Assembly: GCA_012036325.1 (NCBI GenBank)
Contig: JAAUPC010000210.1
Span: forward strand, 1 to 6,289
Origin: Paracoccaceae bacterium
GTDB taxonomy: Bacteria; Pseudomonadota; Alphaproteobacteria; Rhodobacterales; Rhodobacteraceae
Reading direction: 5' to 3'
Length of the DNA stretch: 6,289 nt
The notes under the pieces are model-generated. The model was not told where the DNA came from. It was given only the letters and a program-made list of their open reading frames with translations, and did no database searches. The position numbers and the translations under genes were made by a program. Below are positions 1 to 5,812 of the stretch, in pieces (positions within the stretch are counted from its first letter, which is position 1; every line of letters starts with the position of its first letter).

Positions 1-456
1 CGCCGCGCGAGTTCGACGACGTCTATCGCGCCGTCGTCGCCGCGGGTGAGCAGAGCGGCGCGCTGGGCCCGGTGCTCGAACGCATGGCCGACGACCTCGA
101 AGCGCGGCAGGAACTCAAGGGCAAGGTCGTCGGCGCGATGCTGTATCCGGCGATCGTTTCGCTGATCGCCATCGTCATCGTCATCGCCCTGCTGACCTAT
201 GTCGTGCCGCAAGTCGCCGGCGTGTATGCCGGCGGCAAGCGCACGTTGCCGTTCCTGACGGTGGCGATGCTGGCGCTGTCCGACTTCGTGCGGCAGTGGG
301 GTTGGTTGGTGGCGCTGGCCGCGGGTGCGGGCGGTGTGATGCTGGCCTGGAGCCTGCGCAATGAGGCCTTTCGCGAGCGCTTCGACGCCTTTTGGCTGAA
401 GCTGCCGCTGGTCGGCCGCTTGTCCCGCGGCTACAACGCGGCGCGCTTCGCCGGGC
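1..456 (+). CDS. gspF: Type II secretion inner-membrane protein GspF, internal fragment
   Basis: GspF is the polytopic inner-membrane platform protein of type II secretion; it contacts the GspE ATPase and helps assemble the pseudopilus. The reading frame is open from base 3 and enters the window already inside the protein. Seen: the family motif AAGEQSGALGPVLERMADDL (about 33-92), KGKVVGAMLYPAIV leading into a long membrane helix (VSLIAIVIVIALLTYVVPQV, about 157-216), a second hydrophobic stretch near 301-350, and LKLPLVGRLSRGYNAARFA, which begins the second T2SSF domain. In the family this continues with a G/S-T-L-A-x-L segment. Here it switches at about 450 to unrelated residues, and the frame runs on to 842 only as antisense of the next gene. 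Both ends are therefore missing. PilC of type IV pili is a close relative, but the spacing and sequence favour GspF. The style resembles Burkholderiales, unlike the Rhodobacterales-like DNA that follows. Confidence 0.85.
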
Positions 457-475
457 CGACCGGCCTCGTTCAGCA
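447..475. other. Breakpoint: gspF joined to antisense response regulator
   Basis: GspF homology on the plus strand stops after the residues AARFA (about 448-450). Receiver-domain homology on the minus strand can be followed down to about 460. Both genes are interrupted in mid-domain, on opposite strands, with no transposon end or target-site duplication visible. The transition is GC-rich (GGGCCGACCGGCC) and could supply a few bases of microhomology. A chimeric assembly or clone is the simplest explanation. Confidence 0.7.
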
Positions 476-824
476 TGAGGTTGGCGGCAATGCCTGCGAT
501 GGTTGCCAAAGGGGCGGGCTTGGTCAGAAAGTCACGCGCGCCTCGCTTCATCGCGTCGACGGCAATGTTGATTTCGCCATGCCCGGTCATGACAACGATC
601 TGCGTCTCAGGGGCCTGGCTTTGGAACCAGCCAAGAAGGTCAAGCCCGTTGTCGCGGCCAAGCCGGACAGCCAGAAGCACAAGGCGCGGATGAGTGCGCT
701 CGGCCATGGCCTTGGCACTTCGGCTGTCCACCGCATAGCCCACCGAGAAGCCCCGCCGTTCCATGAAAGATACGATGGACCGTGCCAGAACCTCTTCGTC
801 ATCCACCACCAGACTATCCGACAT
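458..824 (-). CDS. Response regulator receiver domain, phospho-Asp replaced by Ala, C-terminus missing
   Basis: This would be the partner regulator of the kinase encoded just upstream. ATG at 824-822 lies 14 bases after the kinase stop codon, and AGGGGA between them is a good ribosome site. Seen in about 122 residues: the acidic cluster VDDEE (residues 7-11), beta-3 LVLLAVRLGRDNGLDLL (48-64), the switch Thr in VVMTGHGE (T80) and the conserved Lys in FLTKPAP (K102). Spacing matches NtrC-class receivers (Asp54, Thr82, Lys104 in NtrC), which puts Ala52 (codon 671-669, GCT) exactly where the phosphorylated Asp should be. GAT to GCT is one base change. The gene is cut near 458 after LMLNEA, so its output domain is unknown; the receiver style suggests an NtrC/DctD-like sigma-54 activator, by inference. 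Either it works without phosphorylation, or this is a lesion or sequence error. Confidence 0.8.
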
Positions 825-838
825 ACCGCACTCTTCCC

Positions 839-2197
839 CTAAACCAGCGTTGGCAAACGCAACGTCACCACCGCGCCCCGCAGCGCGCCATTTGCAAGTT
901 CCAGCGACCCGCCCATCCGTTCGGCAATCCGCCGACCGAGGGCGAGACCAACCCCAAGCCCGGCCGCCTTGCCGGTCTGGAACGGCTCAAACACCTTCAG
1001 CAGCATCTCATCGGGGATGCCCGGCCCGGTGTCGGTGATCCGCACTTCCAGCAACCCGTCGGCCCGGTTGGTCCAGACCAGGCCAAGGACGCCGCCGTCC
1101 TTCATCGCCTCGATCCCGTTCGAGATGATGGTGTTCAGCACCTGCTCCACCTCGATCAGGCGCGCCAGGACCATCGGGCTGCCGCTGCCCGGCGTGACCG
1201 AGACGCTGATCGACCGCCGGGTCAGTTGCGGCTGAAACCCGTCAAGGCAGCGCGCGATGACATGGTCGATCTGCGTCTGTTCGGACAGGCTGCCCGGGTC
1301 GCGGCGGCTGCGGATCAGGAAGGAGCGGATCCAGCCTTCCAGCCGGTCAACCTGATCGATGATGTCGGTCAGGGTTGTGCGGCTGCTGTCGGGAATGTCG
1401 TCGTCCAGCGTCAATTCAACACAGGACCGGATCGAGGCGAGGGGATTGCGCAGGCCATGCGCCACCGCCGAGGCCATTTCCCCCACAACGGCCAGGCGTT
1501 CCGTTTCCACCGTCCGCACCTCTTGCCGGATCAGCACCCGGCTGGCGTAGGTGACGACCACCACCAACCCGCCGAACAGCACCGCCGCTGCTGCCAGCGC
1601 GCCCAGCCAGGTATAGTTGCGGACACGCTGCATCGACACCAGAAGGGCGCCGGGTGCCTTGTAGACCTCGACCGCGCCGATCACGGACGTGCCATCGGTG
1701 GACCGGATCGGAATGTAGTATTCGATGAATTCGGTGATGCCCGGCGGAAAGCCGACATGTTCATCCTTCGCGCCGCGCTCCACGACATTCAGTTCGGGGT
1801 CAAGCTCGCCCTGCATCGCCGCCGCCAGTTCATCATTGCCGGGGAAGCTTTGACCGATCAGCTCGGCATCGCTGGACCACAGGATCGTACCGTCGCCCGA
1901 ATAGACATTGGCGCGGAACAGGTCAGGCAGGCGGCCAACATGGGTCAGAAGCTCTTCGATGTCCTGTTCGGCCGATGCGGTGGAGTTGTGCAGGAAATAG
2001 CCGGTGGCGTTTTCCACATGCACGACTGAGTTCAGGAATTCGGTCGACACCGTGGCATCCCGCAACATCATCTGCGCGACGATGTAGCGCGACAGCGTGG
2101 TCGACAGGACAACGGCAGTCGAGAACACCAGCACGAAGCTGATAAGGATGAAGGCGATGACCATCCGCAGGTGGTGCGGGGAATCGCGCAGCTGCAT
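839..2197 (-). CDS. Transmembrane sensor histidine kinase (DctB/NtrB-like core)
   Basis: Autophosphorylating inner-membrane kinase that would signal to the regulator downstream. Numbered from the longest frame (ATG at 2320, 493 residues): TM1 about 53-75; an extracytoplasmic sensor region about 76-228 with a PAS/Cache-like stretch (VYSGDGTILWSSDAELIG, 139-156); TM2 about 237-262; and an H-box AVAHGLRNPLAS with phospho-acceptor His288. The ATPase lobe has an N-box (NTIISNGIEAM, Asn401), G1 (DTGPGIP, 430), F-box (FEPFQTGK, 444) and G2 (GLGVGLAL, 454). No HAMP domain is obvious. I prefer the ATG at 2197 (452 residues, M42): residues 1-41 are compositionally odd, use rare codons such as AGG and ATA, overlap a candidate operator, and the 2320 ATG has no Shine-Dalgarno. 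The M42 site is also weak (AGGA only 2 bases away). All catalytic boxes look intact. The stimulus cannot be read from the sequence. Confidence 0.9.
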   Translation of the reverse strand: MQLRDSPHHLRMVIAFILISFVLVFSTAVVLSTTLSRYIVAQMMLRDATVSTEFLNSVVHVENATGYFLHNSTASAEQDIEELLTHVGRLPDLFRANVYSGDGTILWSSDAELIGQSFPGNDELAAAMQGELDPELNVVERGAKDEHVGFPPGITEFIEYYIPIRSTDGTSVIGAVEVYKAPGALLVSMQRVRNYTWLGALAAAAVLFGGLVVVVTYASRVLIRQEVRTVETERLAVVGEMASAVAHGLRNPLASIRSCVELTLDDDIPDSSRTTLTDIIDQVDRLEGWIRSFLIRSRRDPGSLSEQTQIDHVIARCLDGFQPQLTRRSISVSVTPGSGSPMVLARLIEVEQVLNTIISNGIEAMKDGGVLGLVWTNRADGLLEVRITDTGPGIPDEMLLKVFEPFQTGKAAGLGVGLALGRRIAERMGGSLELANGALRGAVVTLRLPTLV

Positions 2198-2507
2198 CGT
2201 CCTGGGAAGATCCTGGGAAGAATCATCATCGCCTGCCGGGCCTTCTGTCGGGGTCAACTTACCGGTCACATCCTCGGACCTGGGCCGCGCAGAGGTATAT
2301 AACCTAAGGTTTATGGGCATCTGTCACAGGGTGTATGCGCGGCCTACCGCCCGATGGACTGCGCGATATGCCCCAGTTTCCGCCGCCGAGGGCATCGGCA
2401 GCCGCCCCGTTTCGCGTCAGGTCTATGGCATCCGGATCGGCCAGCCAGTGGCGGGTTCCGGCCAAAACCTGATGACCGCGGATGACCTGAGAGACCCCCG
2501 AGGAGAC
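2198..2507. other. Divergent intergenic region between kinase and receiver genes
   Basis: About 310 bases separate the preferred kinase start (minus strand) from the receiver gene (plus strand). The region would hold the promoters of both divergent genes. It contains the AGGT/ACCT palindrome cluster at 2293-2311. A plus-strand frame from ATG 2333 to a TGA near 2471 is open but resembles nothing I know and has no clear ribosome site. I see no convincing -35/-10 pair. Confidence 0.5.
2293..2311. promoter_or_regulatory. Candidate operator: alternating AGGT/ACCT half-sites with AT-rich core
   Basis: The sequence AGGTATATAACCT is followed after one base by AGGTT, giving two overlapping inverted repeats: AGGT/ACCT around an AT core (2293-2305), and AACCT-A-AGGTT (2301-2311), a perfect 5-bp inverted repeat about one base. 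It is the most AT-rich spot in a GC-rich divergent region, so it could be a -10 region, an operator or both. Matches to sigma-70 hexamers are poor on both strands. No regulator is implied. Confidence 0.25.
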
Positions 2508-2510
2508 ATG

Positions 2511-2915
2511 ATGTCCGGTATCCTGCTTCTGGAAGACGAACCGATCATTGCCCAGAATATCTGCCGCGCGCTGGGCCGGGGTGGGCATATGGTGACCCAT
2601 GCCGCTTCGGCCCGTGAAGCCCGGCACCAGCTGGCCGCCGCGCGGTTTGATCTGGTACTGGCGGATGTCAACCTTGGCGACGGCGATGGGATCGAGGTTC
2701 TGTCTTCGACCGGCGCGCCGCTTGGCGATGTGCCGATCGTCATCATGACCGGCCAGGACAGGGTGGACAACCGCTTGCGGGCCGAGGGGCTGGCGGTGTC
2801 GGCCTTCCTGTCCAAGCCCTTTGCCATGTCGCGCCTGGCGGAACTGACGGGCGCGCTTCTGGCAGAAACCGGCAAGCAGGCCGGCATCCGCCGCGGGCCA
2901 TCGGTCCTGATGTAG
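2511..2915 (+). CDS. Single-domain (receiver-only) response regulator
   Basis: CheY-like receiver that would accept phosphate from a kinase, possibly the divergent neighbour. It begins at the second of two adjacent ATGs (2508, 2511); AGGAG at 2501-2505 is better spaced for 2511. Numbered from 2511: acidic pocket LLLEDE (5-10), phospho-acceptor Asp52 in LVLADVNLGDGDG (codon 2664-2666), switch Thr80 in IVIMTG and Lys102 in FLSKPF. All the key residues are present, in contrast to the other regulator in this window. The receiver fold ends around residue 122 (LLAETG). The last ~13 residues (KQAGIRRGPSVLM) look like the start of the following glycosyltransferase rather than receiver sequence, so the native C-terminus is uncertain. 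The frame ends only because of TAG at 2913-2915. No output domain is seen. Confidence 0.85.
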   Translation: MSGILLLEDEPIIAQNICRALGRGGHMVTHAASAREARHQLAAARFDLVLADVNLGDGDGIEVLSSTGAPLGDVPIVIMTGQDRVDNRLRAEGLAVSAFLSKPFAMSRLAELTGALLAETGKQAGIRRGPSVLM

Positions 2916-3065
2916 TCCCATGACACGATCGGGCTGGGCCACATGCGGCGCAACACCGCCATCGCGAAAGAGCTGGTAGCCCGCGTATTGGACGCTTCGA
3001 TCCTGATGCTGGTCGGCTGCACGGCGGGCCTGGTGTTTGAGCCGCATCCCGACCGCGTCGACCGC
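2898..3065 (+). pseudogene. Glycosyltransferase N-terminal fragment (MurG-like, COG4671 type)
   Basis: Same frame as the receiver gene. PSVLM, then TAG (2913-2915), then SHDTIGLGHMRRNTAIAKEL and ASILMLVGCTAGLVFEPHP. In predicted GT-B glycosyltransferases of the COG4671/MurG-like group the N-terminus reads VLMYSHDTxGLGHxRRxxAIA, so the TAG most likely replaces a Tyr codon (TAC). The Gly-rich GLGH loop after the first strand is intact. About 50 residues are recognisable before homology ends after FEPHP (3050), where antisense SulP sequence takes over by about 3085. The real start codon is not evident. It may lie in the receiver's tail, or the two domains may be fused. Family-level confidence is fair; acceptor and donor sugars are unknown. 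Confidence 0.6.
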
Positions 3066-3085
3066 GCCTGGAAGGCCTCGGGGAA
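3050..3085. other. Breakpoint: glycosyltransferase joined to antisense SulP
   Basis: Plus-strand glycosyltransferase similarity ends after FEPHP at 3050. Minus-strand SulP similarity ends after GVEAGV at 3085. The 35 bases between match neither family and contain a SalI hexamer (GTCGAC, 3057-3062). Both genes are cut in mid-domain and run towards each other, which no ordinary operon arrangement produces. Confidence 0.65.
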
Positions 3086-4338
3086 CGCCCGCCTCCACCC
3101 CGACGCCCAACGTGACGGCCATAGTGGCGGCGACGGCAGCGAAATCTGCGCGGGAAAAGGTGAAGGCACGCTTCAGGATCGACAGGTCAACAAGGCTCAG
3201 GACAGGAACCACGATCGTCGCGGCCAGCGTCGCCTTGGGCAAAAAGGCGATCAGCGGCGTCAGGAACAGCGCCGCCAGCGCCAGCCCGACAGCCGTGAAG
3301 GCTCTAGCGGCGGGTGTTTCGGCCTGTGCATCGAAGTTGACGACAGACCGGGCAAAGCCGCCCGTCACCGGGAACCCGCCGGTGAACGAGGCACCCAGGT
3401 TTGCTGCGCCCAAGGCGACAAGGTCCTGGTTCGGCTCGATGTGCTGGTGCCGCTTTGCCGCCAAGGTCTGGCCGACCGAGACGGATTCGACGAACCCAAT
3501 CAGTGAGATCAGGGCGGCAGGCAGCGCCAGGTCACGCAGAAGCGACAGATCGAAGGATGGCTGGGTCAGGGGTGGCAGACTTTGCGGCACCGCCCCCACC
3601 ACCGCAACCCCGTCCCCGTCCAGCGACAGGCACCAGACCGAAAAGCTGGAGGCCGCGATGGCGACCACCGGCCCGGCCTTGGCAAGCCTGTCAGCCAGCC
3701 CAGGCGGCAGGCCCGCCCGCAGCAAGAGGGGCTTCAAGCCCCGGAGCACCCAGAACAGGAACCCAAGGCTCGCCCCGCCGATCAGCACCGTCGGCAGGTT
3801 GATCGCCGACACCTTCATTGCCAGCGACCCAAGTTGCGCCAGAAGGCTTTGCCCTTCGGCTTTTAGCCCGGTCAGAGGGCCGAATGGCTGGCTGCGATCA
3901 GGAGGCCAGAGGCCGAGATAAAGCCTGAGATCACCGGATGCGACAGAAATTCGCCAGGAACCCCAGCCGCAAGACCCCCATCACCAGAAGCATCCCGCCC
4001 GACAGGAAGGCCAGAGTCAGCGCGGCGACGGCATATCCCGCCGTCCCCGCCTCGGCCGCCTGCCCGATGGTCGCCGCCGTCATCAGCGACACCACGGCTA
4101 CCGGCCCCACCGCAAGGACACGCGAGGTCCCGAAGATCGTGTAAAGAAAGATTGGCACGATCGAGGCATAAAGCCCCGCCTCGGTAGGCAGGCCTGCCAG
4201 AAGCGCATAAGCCAGCGACTGCGGGATCAGCATGATCGTCACTAGCACCGCCGCCAAGAGGTCGTTTGCCAGCGTCTCGCGGCGTTAGACCCTTGCCCAA
4301 CCAAGGAGGGGCAACCATTGCTGCACCTGCCTGCTCAT
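3085..4338 (-). pseudogene. SulP family inorganic anion transporter, broken and C-terminally truncated
   Basis: SulP/SLC26 proteins are inner-membrane carriers of sulfate and related anions. The start is ATG at 4338-4336, 9 bases after the stop of the upstream MBL gene, with a G-rich stretch before it. Lesions in order: (1) TAA at 4287-4285, after LLGWARV, where the family usually has Tyr; (2) after intact TM1 sequence (IPQSLAYALLAGLPTEAGLY) and FGTSRVLAVGPVA, a 1-base deletion near 3945, where FLANF should run straight into LSHPVISGF; (3) a second 1-base deletion near 3883-3888, between IAAS and GPLTGLKAEG. From 3818 down to 3085 the frame is clean and carries the SulP signature (LIGFVESVSVGQTLAAKRHQ, GFPVTGGFARSVVNF). 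It ends at GVEAGV, so the last helices and any STAS domain are missing. Whether the lesions are biological or sequencing errors cannot be told here. Confidence 0.85.
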
Positions 4339-4347
4339 TCCCGCCCC

Positions 4348-4800
4348 CTAAAACCCGTTCAGCGGCACCTTCAGCATCGGGCGACCCGAGACATCGATTG
4401 GAATTTCGCCCGCCCGCGTCTTTACCTGCAGCGAGGGCAGGATCAGCTTTGGCATCGGCAAAGTGGCTTCGCGCTCCGTGCGAAAACGGGCAAAGTCCTT
4501 TTTCGTTGCGCAACGGCCCACATGAATATTGTGGTCCTTTTCTTCGGTCACAGTCGTCTCCCAATGAATGTCTCGGCCGTTGCGACCGTAATCGTGGAAC
4601 ATAAAGAGGCGCGTTTCGTCCGGCAGGGCCAGCACCTACTGGATGCTGTCGTAAAGCACTCCGGCATCGTCGCCCGGAAAGTCCGCCCGAGCCGAGCCGC
4701 CGTCGGGCATGAAGAGTGTATCGCCCACGAAGGCCGCAGCGCCGATGAATTGGGTCAAGCAGGCGGGGGTAAGACCGGGCGTATGGCGCGTGCGGTTGCT
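4348..4800 (-). pseudogene. MBL-fold hydrolase, persulfide dioxygenase/Blh-like, disrupted and 5'-truncated
   Basis: ETHE1/Blh-type MBL proteins oxidise persulfide sulfur to sulfite with a mononuclear iron centre. The stop is at 4350-4348. Visible: HTPGLTPACLT (about 4784-4753), FVGDTLFMPDGGSARADFPG, DSIQ, an in-frame TAG at 4638-4636, then VLALPDETRLF, HDYGRNGRDI, HNIHVG, KLILPSLQV and a C-terminal LKVPLNGF. The family reads HTPGHTPA; the second His is the metal ligand (His135 in human ETHE1) and is Leu here (codon 4773-4771, CTT). The TAG sits where a Lys/Arg codon is usual. The metal-binding Asp in VGDTLF and the late His in HDYG are kept. The N-terminal half, with the HxHxDH motif, lies beyond the breakpoint and is absent. 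Tandem arrangement with SulP suggests a sulfide-oxidation operon of the BigR/SqrR-regulated kind, by inference. Confidence 0.75.
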
Positions 4801-4820
4801 GGCATCGGGCAAGGTGATCT
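4785..4820. other. Breakpoint: MBL hydrolase joined to divergent OxyR
   Basis: Minus-strand MBL similarity is secure only up to HTPG (about 4784). Plus-strand OxyR similarity can be traced back to LRLG (4819-4830). The MBL N-terminal half and the OxyR DNA-binding domain, about 600 bases or more in total, are missing between them. The exact join cannot be placed by eye. Confidence 0.6.
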
Positions 4821-5438
4821 GCGGCTGGGTACGTTTCAACGGTCGGGCCGTTCCTGGTGCCCCGCGCCTTGCCGATGCTGCGCGCGACCTGGCCTCACCT
4901 GAGGCTTTTCTTGCGCGAAGAGTTGACCGAGTTGCTGCCAGAGGGGTTGGCCGAAGGCAGGCTGGATCTGATCATCATCGCGCTGCCCCATGATATCGGC
5001 ACCATCGAGACAGAGCTTCTGTTCGAGGACGGCTATCAGCTGGCCACGCCCGTCGGTTGCAGCCTTGCCGGGCGCACGGATGTGACTGGCGAGCTACTTG
5101 CTGGCGCTTCACTTCTGCTCTTGGAAAAGGGCCACTGTCTGCAGCGCCACGCGCTTGAGGCTTACGCCGGCATGCCCAGCCCGCCCGGCGATGCCTTCGC
5201 CGCCACCAGCCTGCCAACGCTCTTGTCGATGGTGGAAGAGGGCCTGGGCATCACCCTTCTGCCGCAGCTTGCAATCGTCGCTGGCATGGCGCGAGGACAT
5301 TTGGTCGACCTGACGCCCTTGCCACAGGCCTGTCCTCGGCGGGTTGTCCTGTGCTTGCGGCTCACTTCGCCCCACGCCGCGCGTTTCCGCCGGATTGGAG
5401 AAGCTCTTCGCACTGCGAATGTCAGCCTTAAAGCATGA
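4819..5438 (+). CDS. oxyR: OxyR-type LysR regulator, C-terminal sensor domain only
   Basis: OxyR senses peroxide through two cysteines in its C-terminal domain. Visible: LRLG (4819-4830), then, one frame over, STVGPFLVPRALPML (from 4836), LREELTELLPEGLAEGRLDL, LEKGHCLQRHALEA, FAATSLPTLLSMVEEGLGIT, LLPQLAIVAG and a TGA at 5436. LRLG-Y-V-STVGP matches the family spacing if one base is missing near 4829. The peroxidatic Cys is present (TGT 5136-5138, Cys199 in E. coli OxyR). Nine codons on, where the resolving Cys208 belongs, the codon is TAC (Tyr, 5163-5165), one transition from TGC. The helix-turn-helix domain is absent because of the breakpoint. The longest frame from GTG 4857 is not a true gene start. 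Another LysR family is possible, but GHC plus FAATSLPTLL strongly favour OxyR. Confidence 0.8.
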
Positions 5439-5501
5439 AGGGCCGATCTTGGCGTATCAGGGAAGGTTAGATCCGTATCTCAGGACGACCAACATGCCTC
5501 C

Positions 5502-5542
5502 CCGTCCCCCGAACAGGACCGCTTATGCAGTCAGGGGGGCGG
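5502..5542 (+). terminator. Possible terminator downstream of oxyR
   Basis: CCGTCCCCC (5502-5510) can pair with GGGGGGCGG (5534-5542): nine pairs with one G-U, around a 23-base loop. A short T run (TTTT, 5552-5555) follows about ten bases later. The loop is long and the T tract is weak and displaced, so this is tentative. It sits about 65 bases after the oxyR stop. Confidence 0.25.
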
Positions 5543-5632
5543 CAGTTGCAGTTTTCTGTTCATGGCGGTCCTTGGTCTTGCGCCCATTTTCTGCACCGGC
5601 ATGACGTGATCAATGCGACCGTGGGACCCGGT

Positions 5633-5687
5633 TGATTGGCTCCTAGCTCCGCAAAGCGACCGGCCGCTTTTCTAGTCCCGCCAATCA
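5633..5687. repeat. Concentric inverted repeat (two-part hairpin)
   Basis: Outer arms TGATTGGC (5633-5640) and GCCAATCA (5680-5687) are perfect 8-bp inverted copies. Inside them, nearly on the same centre, lies an 18-base near-palindrome: AAAGCG (5653-5658) and CGCTTT (5665-5670) flanking CCGG. The result is a hairpin with an unpaired collar between two stems. It has no T tract and no coding context. It could be an operator, a small palindromic repeat element or part of a structured RNA. Confidence 0.45.
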
Positions 5688-5740
5688 TCGAGCCGAAGTT
5701 TTGAACGCCCGCTTTCCGTCCTTTGCTGCCGCTTGACGAC

Positions 5741-5753
5741 GGTCCTGAGGACC
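5741..5753. repeat. Short palindrome upstream of the tRNA promoter
   Basis: GGTCCT and AGGACC flank a single central G: a perfect 6-bp inverted repeat ending 30 bases before the -35 box of the tRNA promoter. As RNA it could form only a 5-bp stem with a 3-base loop. A DNA-level binding site is as likely as a hairpin. Confidence 0.3.
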
Positions 5754-5783
5754 TTTCGCGCCGACGTGCTTTTCTGTCGCGCC

Positions 5784-5812
5784 TTGACTAGGCGATAAGG
5801 TCCGAATACCTA
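5784..5812 (+). promoter_or_regulatory. Sigma-70-type promoter of tRNA-Gly
   Basis: TTGACT (5784-5789) matches five of six -35 bases. A 17-base spacer leads to TACCTA (5807-5812) as a weak -10, typical of high-GC alphaproteobacteria. A start site about 7 bases on would lie just before the tRNA 5' end at 5824, leaving a very short leader. Confidence 0.6.

Noticed and set aside
72..842. A 256-residue plus-strand frame spanning gspF and the next segment
   Set aside because: Only residues to about position 450 resemble GspF; the rest is antisense to the response regulator and arises from the breakpoint.
782..2029. A 415-residue plus-strand frame
   Set aside because: It is antisense to the histidine kinase, rich in Arg/Pro/His/Gln as expected for a shadow frame in high-GC DNA, and matches no family.
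2333..2473. Small plus-strand frame in the divergent intergenic region
   Set aside because: No ribosome site, no recognisable motif and no codon-position bias that I could see.
2304..3818. A single 504-residue minus-strand protein
   Set aside because: Only the first part (to about 3085) is SulP. The remainder reads antisense through the glycosyltransferase fragment and the receiver gene.
3872..4564. A 230-residue minus-strand frame
   Set aside because: Mostly an out-of-frame reading of MBL and SulP; only its last ~25 residues (LSHPVISGF onward) are genuine SulP, reached by the frameshift near 3945.
5494..5604. Small plus-strand frame downstream of oxyR
   Set aside because: No Shine-Dalgarno and no similarity; it overlaps the possible terminator stem.
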